The notes: generated from the letters alone by a model not told the origin. Counted from the stretch's first letter, positions 50,655 to 59,742 are shown. The stretch is DNA of 64,000 bases from Pseudomonas sp. PSB18 (GCF_014596565.1 NZ_NOIN01000006.1:62001-126000), one strand, 5' to 3'. Numbers and translations are program-made.

Positions 50655-52027
50655 GGCGCCACCTCCCGGGTGAGCATCGAAAGCGGTTTGACCGGCGCCT
50701 GGCCACGTTGGCGGCCGACCTCCCGGACGTCGACACCGGCTGCGGCGGCAATCACTTCGGCCCCGGCCTGGGCGCAATAACGCCCCTGGCAACGGCCCAT
50801 GCCGACCCGGCTGAAGGCCTTGGCCCGGTTGACTTCGCAGGCGCTCTTTTCACTGACGGTACACCGCAGCTCGCCAGCGGTGATCATTTCACAACGGCAG
50901 ACAATGGCCTCGTCCGGCAACGCCTTGGCTTGCGCCGCCGGCCAGGGAAACGCCTGGGCCAGGCCGTGGCGGAACGCATCCATCACCTTGAGCGCCTGGC
51001 GCTGTTCGGCGACCTGGGCGGCGTCCACCGGCTGTTGCAGATCGCTCAACACCGCCAAGGCGGCCAGGCGACCGGCGCATTCGGCGGCATCGGCGCCACG
51101 GATGTTCGAACCATCGCCGGCGGCATAGACACCGCTGACCGAGGTTCGCCCTTCTTCATCAGTCGCGAGCAGCCACTGGCTGGATACCTCGTCGAAACGC
51201 AAGACACAGCCCGCCAGATCGGCCAACTGGGTTTCCGGACGCAAGTGATACCCCAGGGCGACGGCGTCACAATCCACCGTCAGCGTCACGCCAGCCGCGG
51301 TACGCACACGCACGCCACTGACACCACTGTCCGCCTCCCCCAGTATTTGCAGCGGTGAAATCCCCAGGTGCACCGGGACTTTCGCCCGGCGCAACTGCGC
51401 CAGCAGCTTCATGCCGGTGAACAGTAAACGGGGGCGTGCCATGAGTTTGGGCAAGGCCTTGATACGTTTGCCCAGGGGCGAGGTGTCGAGCACCGCCGCC
51501 ACATTGGCGCCGGCCTTGAGGTATTGGCTGGCAACGAGATAGAGCAACGGCCCGCTGCCCATGAACACTACCCGATGGCCGATGGAAACCGCCTGGGCCT
51601 TCAATGCGATCTGCGCCCCGCCGAGGCTGTAGGTGCCGCCCAGCTGCCAACCTTCAACGGGCATCAGGCGGTCGGTGGCGCCCGTGCAAAGCACCAGCGC
51701 GTCGTAATCAACCGTCGAATGTTCGCCCTGGCTGACGCAGCACAATTGCCCCGGTGTCAGGTTCCAGACCAGGGTGTCCGGACGGTAGTCGATCTGCTGG
51801 CGCAAACGGTCGAAACTGGCGTGCAGGTCCCGGGCTTTCCCGGCCTCGGTGCCGTACAGCGTGGCGTAGGTACGGGTGAACCCTTCGGGCTGGCGCCGGT
51901 AGATCTGCCCGCCGTCGCGCCGGTTTTCGTCGATCAGGATCGGCCTGAAGCCCGCCGCGACCAGCGTCTGGGCACACCGTATGCCCGCCGGCCCGGCGCC
52001 GACTATCGCTATCCGCGCAGTGGCCAT
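50651..52027 (-). CDS. NAD(P)/FAD oxidoreductase with 2Fe-2S domain, HcnB/OoxA-like subunit
   Basis: A 458-residue pyridine-nucleotide-disulfide-type flavoprotein. The FAD loop GAGPAG is at 10-15, a second nucleotide loop VVFMGSGPLLYLVASQYL is mid-protein and GVYAAGDGSNIRGAD is late. A C-terminal BFD-like segment holds four cysteines, CRC and GRCQGRYC, expected to bind 2Fe-2S. This layout matches HcnB and OoxA, which pass electrons from the catalytic subunit towards the respiratory chain. It overlaps the next gene by 4 bases and the small 2Fe-2S gene by 19 bases. Confidence 0.88.
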   Translation of the reverse strand: MATARIAIVGAGPAGIRCAQTLVAAGFRPILIDENRRDGGQIYRRQPEGFTRTYATLYGTEAGKARDLHASFDRLRQQIDYRPDTLVWNLTPGQLCCVSQGEHSTVDYDALVLCTGATDRLMPVEGWQLGGTYSLGGAQIALKAQAVSIGHRVVFMGSGPLLYLVASQYLKAGANVAAVLDTSPLGKRIKALPKLMARPRLLFTGMKLLAQLRRAKVPVHLGISPLQILGEADSGVSGVRVRTAAGVTLTVDCDAVALGYHLRPETQLADLAGCVLRFDEVSSQWLLATDEEGRTSVSGVYAAGDGSNIRGADAAECAGRLAALAVLSDLQQPVDAAQVAEQRQALKVMDAFRHGLAQAFPWPAAQAKALPDEAIVCRCEMITAGELRCTVSEKSACEVNRAKAFSRVGMGRCQGRYCAQAGAEVIAAAAGVDVREVGRQRGQAPVKPLSMLTREVAP

Positions 52028-52317
52028 ATCGCCTCCGGTTGCCGGGTAATGATGTCCAAACCCTCGCGTACTTCGTTGGAGCAGGCACGCAGGCGTTCGC
52101 CGCTGCGGGTCCAGACCCAGCAATCCTGGCAGGCACCCATCAGGCAGAAACCGGCACGACTACCGGGATCGAACTCCGACTGGCGCAACGCCGGGCCGTG
52201 AGTCAGCAGCGCGACCATCAACGTGTCGCCCTGCAACGCCTCGACGGGGACGCCGTCCACAGTCAGTTTGACGACGGGCCGGCCCTGTTCGGCCAGCCTC
52301 ACGAAACGAGCGCTCAT
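52009..52317 (-). CDS. small 2Fe-2S ferredoxin-like subunit, HcnA-like
   Basis: A 102-residue protein with a plant-ferredoxin-type 2Fe-2S motif: Cys58, Cys63, Cys66 and Cys79 in GFCLMGACQDCWV and LRACS. It corresponds in size and order to HcnA, the small subunit of hydrogen cyanide synthase, and to the small subunit of opine and sarcosine-type oxidases. It is the first gene of the oxidase trio; its ATG overlaps the stop of the ABC ATPase gene (ATGA), showing that transport and oxidation are translated as one unit. Confidence 0.88.
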   Translation of the reverse strand: MSARFVRLAEQGRPVVKLTVDGVPVEALQGDTLMVALLTHGPALRQSEFDPGSRAGFCLMGACQDCWVWTRSGERLRACSNEVREGLDIITRQPEAIWPLRG

Positions 52318-54158
52318 GCGTAGGCTCCGGCGATCATGCTGTTTGACCCTTGCTGCGTTTTGAGCAGTTCGCCACCGTCGTGATGACAGAGCACCTCGCT
52401 GCCACCCTCGATGACGCGACGGGGTGGCGCGGTGCGGTTGCACAGGCCGTCGACGCGCACCGGGCAGCGATTGAGGAAGGTGCACAGCGTCGGCGCATCG
52501 GCCTTTTCACCCAAAGCCGGGAGCGTGCCGCAGGTGGTCGTGCCGCAGCTTTCCAGCCAGCCCTGGCGCAACTCCGGCACCGAATGGATCAGCAGATCGG
52601 TGTAGGGATGGAACGGTGCCTGGGCGAACGATTGCCGTGAGCCCTCCTGGACCTTGTGGCCGCTGTACATCACCACGATGTCATCGCACAGCGCCCGCAC
52701 TGTGGAAATGTCGTGGCTGATGAACAGGTAGGAAACCCCGAGTTGCTGGCGCAGGTCTCGCAGCAGTTCGAGAATCGCCGCGCCCACCACGGTATCGAGG
52801 GCCGAGGTCACTTCATCGCAGAGAATCAGGTCCGGCTTGGCCGCCAACGCACGGGCCAGGTTGACCCGCTGCTTCTGCCCGCCAGAGAGCTCGCCCGGAC
52901 GGCGCTCGGCCAGGGTTCGCGGCAGGCGCACCAGGTCCAGCAATTCGCCGATACGCTCGCGCAGCGCTGCGCCCTTGAGGCCGAAATACATTTTCAATGG
53001 TCGGCTCAGGATGGTGCTGATGCTGTGCATCGGATTGAGCGCGGTGTCGGCGTTCTGGAACACCATCTGAATCCGCCGGAACTGCTCATCGGTGCGCTCG
53101 GACAGGCTGCCACCCAACGGCTGGCCATCGAACGTCAGCCCGCCAAGGGCCGGCGGCAACAACCCCGCCACCACCCGCGCCAGGGTGGATTTGCCCGACC
53201 CCGATTCGCCGATCACGCCGATGGCCTGGCCCCGGCGCACGGTCAGGTCGATGTCCTCGAGCACGCGGATCATCGGCATGCCGTGACGATCCTTGTTGCC
53301 ATAGCCGGCGGTCAGGCCCTGGATGGTCAGCAGTGGCGTGTCTGCCGCCACACCACAGGGTGGACGAATCGTCGTATCCGGCCGTGCCGCCGCCAGCAGG
53401 CTGCGGGTGTATTCGTGAGCGGGCCCCTTGAGCAGTGGCGCGGTGGCGCTCTGCTCGAAGATCTGCCCGCCGTTGAGCACAACGATCTGGTCGGCCATCT
53501 GCGCGACGACCGCCAGGTCGTGGGACACGTAGACCGCCGTCGCGCCACGCTCGCGCACGACCCGCTTGAAGGCACGCAACACGTCGATCTGGGTCGTGAC
53601 GTCGAGGGCCGTGGTTGGCTCATCGAGCACCACCAGCAACGGATCGCTGATCAGTGCCATGGCGGCCATCACCCGCTGCAGTTGCCCGCCGGAGACCTGA
53701 TGGGGGTAGCGTTGGCCGATGCGTTCGGGGTTCGGCAGTGCCAGGTCCCGGAACAGTCCGATGGCCTTGGCTTCGAGCGTGGCCCGGTTGCCCAGGCCAT
53801 GGATCAGCGCGCCTTCGACCACCTGGTCGATCAGCTTCTTGGCCGGATTGAACGCCGCGGCGGCGCTTTGGGCAATGTACGAGACGCGATTGCCGCGCAG
53901 GCCTTGCAGTTCGCTTTCACCAAGGGCCAGCATGTCATGCTCGCCGATGCGCACGCTGCCGCCGGCCAGGCGACAACCGCGTCGGGCATAACCGAGCAGC
54001 GCCAGGGCGATGGTGGTCTTGCCGGAGCCGGATTCGCCGATCAGCGCCAGCACTTCCCCTTTCTCCAGGGAGAAGCTCACGCCCTTGACGATCTCGACTT
54101 CGCCGCGCTCGTCACCGGCGACTACGCGCAGATTTTCGACTCGGATCAATTCGCTCAT
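52314..54158 (-). CDS. peptide-class ABC ATPase with two fused nucleotide-binding domains
   Basis: A 614-residue fusion of two OppD/OppF-like ATPases, as in GsiA. Walker A loops GESGSGKTT (about 40-48) and GESGSGKST (about 320-328), signatures VSGGQLQR and LSGGQKQR and two Walker B segments (LLVVLDEP and LILCDEV) are all intact. The C-terminal tail with cysteines (TTCGTLP, TFLNRCPV, GLCNRTAP) resembles the OppD/OppF C-terminal 4Fe-4S-type extension. Energises uptake by the adjoining permeases. It starts 1 base after the stop of the second permease gene and overlaps the 2Fe-2S gene. Confidence 0.92.
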   Translation of the reverse strand: MSELIRVENLRVVAGDERGEVEIVKGVSFSLEKGEVLALIGESGSGKTTIALALLGYARRGCRLAGGSVRIGEHDMLALGESELQGLRGNRVSYIAQSAAAAFNPAKKLIDQVVEGALIHGLGNRATLEAKAIGLFRDLALPNPERIGQRYPHQVSGGQLQRVMAAMALISDPLLVVLDEPTTALDVTTQIDVLRAFKRVVRERGATAVYVSHDLAVVAQMADQIVVLNGGQIFEQSATAPLLKGPAHEYTRSLLAAARPDTTIRPPCGVAADTPLLTIQGLTAGYGNKDRHGMPMIRVLEDIDLTVRRGQAIGVIGESGSGKSTLARVVAGLLPPALGGLTFDGQPLGGSLSERTDEQFRRIQMVFQNADTALNPMHSISTILSRPLKMYFGLKGAALRERIGELLDLVRLPRTLAERRPGELSGGQKQRVNLARALAAKPDLILCDEVTSALDTVVGAAILELLRDLRQQLGVSYLFISHDISTVRALCDDIVVMYSGHKVQEGSRQSFAQAPFHPYTDLLIHSVPELRQGWLESCGTTTCGTLPALGEKADAPTLCTFLNRCPVRVDGLCNRTAPPRRVIEGGSEVLCHHDGGELLKTQQGSNSMIAGAYA

Positions 54159-54159
54159 C

Positions 54160-55035
54160 TCAATGGCCTCCCGAACGTCGATTGCGCCGCGAAGACAAGC
54201 GGTCGATAAACAGGTTCACACCGATGGTCAGGGTGCCGATGGCCAGGGCCGGAATCACGATGGCCGGCGCGCCCTGATTGAGACCACCAATGTTCTCGCG
54301 CACCAGCGAGCCGAGGTCGGCGTCCGGTGGCTGTACGCCCAGGCCGAGGAAGCTCATGCCGCTGAGCAGCAGCACGATGAAGCCGAAGCGCAAGCCCAGG
54401 TCCGCCAGCACCGGGTTGAGCATATTGGGCAGGATTTCCACGCAGGCGATGTACAGCCGACGCTCGCCACGGGTGCGAGCCACTTGTACGTACTCCAGGG
54501 CCTCGATGTTCACCGCCATGCTGCGAGCGATACGGAACGCCCCCGGGGTGTAACTCAGTACCGCCGTGCACACCAGCAAGGTCACCGACGAGCCGAACGC
54601 CGAAACCATGATCAACGCCAGCATCTTGCTCGGGATCGAAATGAACGCGTCCATCAGGCGGCTGATCAGTTCGTCCAGCCACTTCGGTGATACCACCGAG
54701 AGCAGCGCGCAAGTGGTACCCAGCCCGCTCGCCAGTACCGCGGCGACCAACGCCAGGCCCACGGTAAACTGTGCGCCGACCAGGATCCGGCTGAGCATGT
54801 CGCGGCCCAGGTAGTCGGTGCCCAGCGGGTAAGCGGCACTGAGGCCGTCGAAGACGTTGTCGGACACCACTTCTCCCACCGGGTGGGGTGCCAGCCACGG
54901 ACCGAAAATCGCCACCAGCAGCCAGATGGCACACATCGCGGCGCCGATCAGCCCAAGCCAGGACGAGCCATGAGCGTCCTTGCCCAATGCCAGTGCGACC
55001 GCCGCTGTCGGGGATTTCACAATGGGATTGTTCAT
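54160..55035 (-). CDS. peptide-class ABC permease, DppC/OppC-like
   Basis: A 291-residue inner-membrane permease with six predicted helices. The N-terminus contains a hydrophobic helix (about 25-47) and the family segment HPLG-like YPLGTDYLGRDMLSRILVGAQ. The cytoplasmic EAA loop is EALEYVQVARTRGERRLYIACVEILPNM. It pairs with the DppB-like protein to form the channel for a peptide-like solute. Its ATG overlaps the stop of the upstream permease gene (ATGA). Confidence 0.92.
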   Translation of the reverse strand: MNNPIVKSPTAAVALALGKDAHGSSWLGLIGAAMCAIWLLVAIFGPWLAPHPVGEVVSDNVFDGLSAAYPLGTDYLGRDMLSRILVGAQFTVGLALVAAVLASGLGTTCALLSVVSPKWLDELISRLMDAFISIPSKMLALIMVSAFGSSVTLLVCTAVLSYTPGAFRIARSMAVNIEALEYVQVARTRGERRLYIACVEILPNMLNPVLADLGLRFGFIVLLLSGMSFLGLGVQPPDADLGSLVRENIGGLNQGAPAIVIPALAIGTLTIGVNLFIDRLSSRRNRRSGGH

Positions 55036-55988
55036 TGGTTTCTCAGCCTCGGATTGGAAAGGATCGCGCACAGGTCGGCAATCAACACCAGCGACAGGTA
55101 CGCGGTACAGAACAGCATGGTGCAGGCCTGGACCAACGCCATGTCGCGGTTGGTCACGGCATCGACCATCAGGCTGGCGATGCCGGGGTAATTGAAAATC
55201 GTCTCGACGATCACCACGCCGCCCAACAGGTAGGACAGGCTCAGTGCGATGGCATTGGCAATGGGCCCGATGGCGTTGGGCAGCGCGTGACGCAGCACCA
55301 CCCGCACCGGACTCACGCCTTTGAGGCGGGCCATTTCCACGTAAGGACTGTCGAGTTGATCGATCACCGCCGCCCGGGTCATGCGTGCCATCTGCGCAAC
55401 GATCACGCAGCACAGCGTCATCACCGGCAAGGCGTAGGTGCGCATGAATTGCAACGGCGAGGTGATTTCACTGGAGTAGGACAGCGCCGAAAGCCAACCC
55501 AGGTTCACCGCGAAAATCAGCACCGCCAAGGTGGCCACCAGGAACTCCGGCACAGCCACCATCATCAGCGTAAAGAAACTCACGAAGCCGTCGACGCGAC
55601 CGCCGCGACCCATGGCCGAACCGATGCCCAGGATCAGCGCCAGCGGCACCGACACCAGCGCCGTCGCGGCCGCCAGCATCAGGGTGTTGGGTACCCGTCC
55701 CGCCATCAGCTCCGTCACCGAAGTGGCATTGGACGCCGACACCCCGAGGTCGCCGCTGAGCAGGTTCGTCAGCCAGTGCAGGTAACGCAACACACCCGGC
55801 TGATCCAACCCCATTTTCACCCGCAGCGCCGCGACCTGCTCTGGCGTGGCGAATTGTCCGAGGGCCTGCTGTGCCGCGTCTCCCGGCAATACCGCCGTGA
55901 TGGCGAACACCACCATCGATACAATCAGAAGGGTCACGATCGCGGCGCCGAGGCGCCGGCCGATCAACCACAGTGTGTTGCTATTCAT
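55032..55988 (-). CDS. peptide-class ABC permease, DppB/OppB-like
   Basis: A 318-residue inner-membrane permease with six helices. It starts with a membrane helix (about 9-31) followed by a periplasmic loop LGQFATPEQVAALRVKMGLDQPGVLRYLHWL typical of DppB/OppB, and carries the EAA-type loop SPYVEMARLKGVSPVRVVLRHALPNA. It forms the channel with the DppC-like protein. The ATG at 55988 has GAGGA about 9 bases upstream. It follows the binding-protein gene after 45 bases. Confidence 0.92.
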   Translation of the reverse strand: MNSNTLWLIGRRLGAAIVTLLIVSMVVFAITAVLPGDAAQQALGQFATPEQVAALRVKMGLDQPGVLRYLHWLTNLLSGDLGVSASNATSVTELMAGRVPNTLMLAAATALVSVPLALILGIGSAMGRGGRVDGFVSFFTLMMVAVPEFLVATLAVLIFAVNLGWLSALSYSSEITSPLQFMRTYALPVMTLCCVIVAQMARMTRAAVIDQLDSPYVEMARLKGVSPVRVVLRHALPNAIGPIANAIALSLSYLLGGVVIVETIFNYPGIASLMVDAVTNRDMALVQACTMLFCTAYLSLVLIADLCAILSNPRLRNQ

Positions 55989-56033
55989 CACCCTATCCTC
56001 GTGCACTGTCACCCTGCGAAAAACCGACGCTCA

Positions 56034-57677
56034 TCAAGCGTCCAGCCAGACCTGCTCGGCGAACATGTAGCCCATGAAGCCGCCCAGCGGGTTGGTGCCA
56101 TAGCCCTTCACACGCTGGTCGGCGCCATCGATGTTGCTGATGAACACCGGGATGCCGATGCCGCAATGGTCATGCACCAGGGTTTGCATGTCGGCGTACA
56201 TCTTGCCGCGCTTGGCTTCGTCGGTTTCGCCCCGGGCCTGGACCAGGAGCTGGTCGAACTGCGGATTCTTCCACGCGGATTCGTTCCACGGTGCCGTCGA
56301 CTGGAAGAACTGCGAGAACAGCATGTCGGCGTTGGGCCGAGGGTTGATGTTGCCGAAGCTCAACGGGTGCTTGGCCCAGTGGTTGGACCAGTAGCCGTCG
56401 CTCGGCAGACGGTTGACGTTGAGCTTGAGCCCGGCCTCCTTGGCCGACTGCTGGAGCAGAACTGCAACGTCCACCGAGCCGGTGGCGGCCGGCGAGCACA
56501 TGACCGGCATGCTGATACTTTCCATGCCAGCCTTCTTCAGCAGGAAGCGCGCCTTCTCCGGATCATAGGTCCGTTGCGGCAGGTCCGCGTTGTAGAAACG
56601 CGAACCGGGGGCAATCGGATGGTCGTTGCCGACCCTGGCAAACCCGCGGAAAATCGCTGACTTGACCTGTTCCCGGTCCAGCAGCAGTTTCATGGCTTCA
56701 GTGAACTCCGGACTCTGGCCGGGCATCTGGTCCTGGCGAATGATCAAGTCAGTGTAGTTACCCGACGGCGAGTCCACGACCCGGTGGCCGGTGCTGTCCT
56801 TGATGCGGGTCGTCGAGCGCGGGTTGACCTCGTTGATGATCTGCACATCGCCCGAGAGCAGCGCATTGACCCTGGACGGCTCGTCGGCGATGCCGATGAA
56901 CTCGATCTCGTCCAGATAAGGCAAGCCCGGTTTCCAATAATTGGTGTTGCGTGCACCGATTGACCGCACGCCCGGCTTGAACTCCTTGACCTTGAAGGGG
57001 CCGGTGCCGATGCCCTGGCTGAAGTCGGTGGTGCCTTCAGGCACGATCAACATATGGGAGACGGCAAAAATCGATGGCAACTCCGCGTTCGGCCCGCTCA
57101 GCTGTATTTGCACCTCATGGGTGCCGTTGGCCTTGACCTCGGCAAACTGCGCTGCCAGGGGCAGGACCTTGGAGCCGGTGATCGGGTCCTTGTGGCGCAG
57201 CAGGGAAAACACCACGTCCGCGGCGGTCAGTGCCTTGCCATTGTGGAACGTCACTTCCTTGCGCAGGGTAATCACCCAAAGCGTGGCGTCGGTCGTGTCG
57301 ATGCGCTCGGCCAGTTCCAGTTGCGGCACCATGTGGCTGTCGAAACGGGTCAGGCCGTTGTAGAACATGTAGTGGCGTACATAGTCGGTGGACGACGAGC
57401 CTTTGGCCGGATCCAGGGTATCGCTGGTGGAACTGGTGCTGCCGGCGACACGGATGCGACCACCCGGTTTGCCCTTGCCAGGGGTCGCGGCTTCGTCGGC
57501 CAGCAGTTTGCCGGCGGCGCCGAACAGGCTCCCGGCCCCTGCCGCGGCCACCCCGGCCAAGCCCAGCATCTGCAGCGCATGACGGCGCGACATGCCCCGG
57601 TTGAGCCCTTCAAAAACACGAAGACTGTCTGTGCCGGTAATCAACTGGCTATCGATGCTGCTCTTATTGTCAGTCAT
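56034..57677 (-). CDS. peptide/opine-class ABC binding protein with Tat signal
   Basis: A 547-residue family 5 solute-binding protein. The N-terminus has an extended hydrophilic region of about 28 residues, then the twin-arginine motif SRRHALQML (Arg31-Arg32) and a hydrophobic helix (37-55), so export is predicted through Tat, not Sec. The mature protein shows the family pattern DTLDPAKGSSSTDYV and LWVITLRKEVTFHNGKALTAADVVFSL. It should bind a peptide, opine or other cationic or amide compound in the periplasm. The ATG at 57677 has AAAGGT about 9 bases upstream; an ATG at 57593 would begin at the twin-arginine motif itself. Confidence 0.9.
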   Translation of the reverse strand: MTDNKSSIDSQLITGTDSLRVFEGLNRGMSRRHALQMLGLAGVAAAGAGSLFGAAGKLLADEAATPGKGKPGGRIRVAGSTSSTSDTLDPAKGSSSTDYVRHYMFYNGLTRFDSHMVPQLELAERIDTTDATLWVITLRKEVTFHNGKALTAADVVFSLLRHKDPITGSKVLPLAAQFAEVKANGTHEVQIQLSGPNAELPSIFAVSHMLIVPEGTTDFSQGIGTGPFKVKEFKPGVRSIGARNTNYWKPGLPYLDEIEFIGIADEPSRVNALLSGDVQIINEVNPRSTTRIKDSTGHRVVDSPSGNYTDLIIRQDQMPGQSPEFTEAMKLLLDREQVKSAIFRGFARVGNDHPIAPGSRFYNADLPQRTYDPEKARFLLKKAGMESISMPVMCSPAATGSVDVAVLLQQSAKEAGLKLNVNRLPSDGYWSNHWAKHPLSFGNINPRPNADMLFSQFFQSTAPWNESAWKNPQFDQLLVQARGETDEAKRGKMYADMQTLVHDHCGIGIPVFISNIDGADQRVKGYGTNPLGGFMGYMFAEQVWLDA

Positions 57678-57763
57678 GTCAGTTCTACCTTTCGCTAGTG
57701 ATAAGGGCTCGGTTGCGCACGGTTGACGCAACGTGGTTGAAACGTAAAACAACGTCCGATGGA

Positions 57764-59038
57764 TCAGTGTAAGTAGTCCTGCAGGCGGTAATACGCGCCT
57801 ACCAACGGCAAGAACCAGGGTTTGCCGAAATGCCCGGGAATCGCCGGCCAATCGAGCTCGCGCCAGGGGTTGGCCTCGACCTTGCCAGCCATGACCTCGG
57901 CCATGATCTGGCCCATGTGCACCGACATCTGTACGCCGTGGCCGCTGTAGCCCATGGAGTGATACACCCCAGCATGCTGGCCGGCCCGGGGCAATCGATC
58001 GGACGTCATGTCCACCAATCCACCCCAGCAGTAGTCGATCCGGACGTTGGCCAGTTGCGGGAACATCTGCACCATCGCCGCTTGCAGCACCTTGCCGCTC
58101 TTGGCATCGGAAACGCTGTCGGACATGGCAAACCGCGCACGACCACCGAACAGCAAACGGTTGTCCGGGGTCAGGCGAAAGTAGTTGCCGATCATGCGAC
58201 TGGTGACATAGGAACGACGCGCCGGCAGCAAGCTGTCGATCAGCGCCTGGGGCAGCACTTCGGTGGCGATCACGAAACTGCCCACCGGGACGATTCGCCG
58301 CCGATACCAGCCCAAACCGCCATGCTGACTGGCACCGGTCGCCAACAAAACCTGCGAGGCATGCAACGTCCCCTTGCTGGTGTTGACCTGATAGCCACCG
58401 GCGCTGGCCTTCCAGTCCTTGACGGCCACGCCCTGGAAAATCAACGCGCCGTGACGCGCGGCCGCCTCGGCCAGGCCGACACCGAACCGCCCTATGTGCA
58501 TCTGCACGCCATTGCGCTGCAGCAGGCCGCCATGGAACTGGTCGGACTTGACCTCCGCCCGCGTCTCTTGGGCGGACAGCAGCTCGACCTCGGCATCGAC
58601 TTCCTTGCGGATCAACTCACAGGTACGCGCCAGCCCTTCGTAATGCATCGGCTTGGCGGCCAGCTTGAGCTTGCCGTTGCGCTTGAGGTCGCAGGCAATC
58701 CCCTCCTGCTCCACCAGCGCGACGACGCTCTGCACGGCGCTCTCATAGGCCTGGTAATAGGCCCGTGCTTTGTCGGCGCCGAGACTGGCGGTGAGTGCCG
58801 CGTAATCCTGGGCGACGCCGGTACTGCAATGCCCGCCGTTACGCCCCGACGCTTCGCCAATCACCCGTCCCGCTTCCAGCACCGCCACGCTGGCCCCTTT
58901 CAGGGCCAGGGCACGGGCGGCCGCCAGCCCGGTGAAACCACCACCGACGACAGCGACATCAACCTGCCTCGGCAACCCGCCGAGCTGAGCACCTGTGAAG
59001 GCCGGTGCGGTATCGAGCCAATAGGACTCACTGCCCAT
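57764..59038 (-). CDS. FAD-dependent amine/amino acid oxidase (PuuB/DadA-like)
   Basis: A 424-residue DAO-type flavoprotein related to gamma-glutamylputrescine oxidase. The FAD loop VAVVGGGFTGLAAARALALKG is at about 27-47, EASGRNGGHCSTG follows at about 62-74, and the late YHSMGYSGHGVQMSVHMGQ contacts FAD. It should oxidise an amine or amino acid to an imine with release of aldehyde or keto acid and hydrogen peroxide or reduced carrier. AAAGGGG lies before the ATG. It stands 35 bases after the HAD type II gene and 86 bases before the binding-protein gene. Confidence 0.9.
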   Translation of the reverse strand: MGSESYWLDTAPAFTGAQLGGLPRQVDVAVVGGGFTGLAAARALALKGASVAVLEAGRVIGEASGRNGGHCSTGVAQDYAALTASLGADKARAYYQAYESAVQSVVALVEQEGIACDLKRNGKLKLAAKPMHYEGLARTCELIRKEVDAEVELLSAQETRAEVKSDQFHGGLLQRNGVQMHIGRFGVGLAEAAARHGALIFQGVAVKDWKASAGGYQVNTSKGTLHASQVLLATGASQHGGLGWYRRRIVPVGSFVIATEVLPQALIDSLLPARRSYVTSRMIGNYFRLTPDNRLLFGGRARFAMSDSVSDAKSGKVLQAAMVQMFPQLANVRIDYCWGGLVDMTSDRLPRAGQHAGVYHSMGYSGHGVQMSVHMGQIMAEVMAGKVEANPWRELDWPAIPGHFGKPWFLPLVGAYYRLQDYLH

Positions 59039-59073
59039 GTCTAACCCCTTTCGCCTTGGAAAGTGCCTGCGTC

Positions 59074-59742
59074 TCAGAGCCCGACCAGACCGGCCAACCC
59101 GCCGATATCAGGGATCTGGTGGTAGCCATAGATGGCATTGCCCGGCTGCTCGTGACCACGGGCGACGAAGGCCTTGTTCTTGATCTTCATGTCGTGGGCA
59201 GACATCAAGTCGTAGCGGAAGCTGGACGATACGTGCAACACGTCTTCCGGACCGCAGCCGAGGTTATCGAGCATGAATTCGAAGGCCGCCAGGCGCGGCT
59301 TGTAGGCCTGTGCCTGCTGAGCGGTGAAGACTTTATGGAAAGGCGCGCCGAGCTTGTCGACGTTGGACATGATCTGCTCGTCCATCGCGTTGGAAAAAAT
59401 CACCAGGGGAATCTTGTCGGCGATTTTCGACAGGCCCGCCGGTACATCGGCGTGAGGGCCCCACGTAGGCACGGCGTCGTAGTAGAGCTGACCTTCGCCC
59501 CGATATTCAACACCCCAGCGCTTGCAGACGCGGGCCAGGGACGTCTTGATGATTTCATCATAGGGGCGCCAGTCACCCATCACCTGATCCAGGCGATAAG
59601 CGGCGAAGTCCGTGACGAACTGATCCATCTGCCCGGCACCGACACGATCGGCGAACAGCTCGCGGGTCATGCTTCCCATCTGGAAGTTGGTCAACGTGCC
59701 GTAGCAATCGAAGGTGATGTACTTGGGTCGAAGAAAGCTCAT
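59074..59742 (-). CDS. haloacid dehalogenase type II-like protein
   Basis: A 222-residue HAD protein of the L-2-haloacid dehalogenase group. The nucleophile Asp12 lies in ITFDCYGTLTNF, Ser in VIFSNAMDEQI, the Lys in AYKPRLAAFEF, and VSSSFRYDLMSAHD in place of the dehalogenase VSSNxWD motif. Such proteins often accompany amine-oxidase gene clusters, where dehalogenase activity is unlikely to be the main role; a phosphatase or C-N-bond hydrolysis is possible. AGGA precedes the ATG. It is the first gene of the leftward unit. Confidence 0.86.
   Translation of the reverse strand: MSFLRPKYITFDCYGTLTNFQMGSMTRELFADRVGAGQMDQFVTDFAAYRLDQVMGDWRPYDEIIKTSLARVCKRWGVEYRGEGQLYYDAVPTWGPHADVPAGLSKIADKIPLVIFSNAMDEQIMSNVDKLGAPFHKVFTAQQAQAYKPRLAAFEFMLDNLGCGPEDVLHVSSSFRYDLMSAHDMKIKNKAFVARGHEQPGNAIYGYHQIPDIGGLAGLVGL

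Noticed and set aside
49500..52317. Assignment of the oxidase trio as hcnABC
   Set aside because: The sequence layout fits, but the transporter and deacetylase context favours amino acid or opine oxidation, so no hcn symbols were given.
52656..56660. Two long plus-strand frames (517 and 590 codons) opposite the ABC transporter genes
   Set aside because: The minus strand has all motifs of ATPase, permeases and binding protein. The plus frames have no domain and are artefacts of codon bias.
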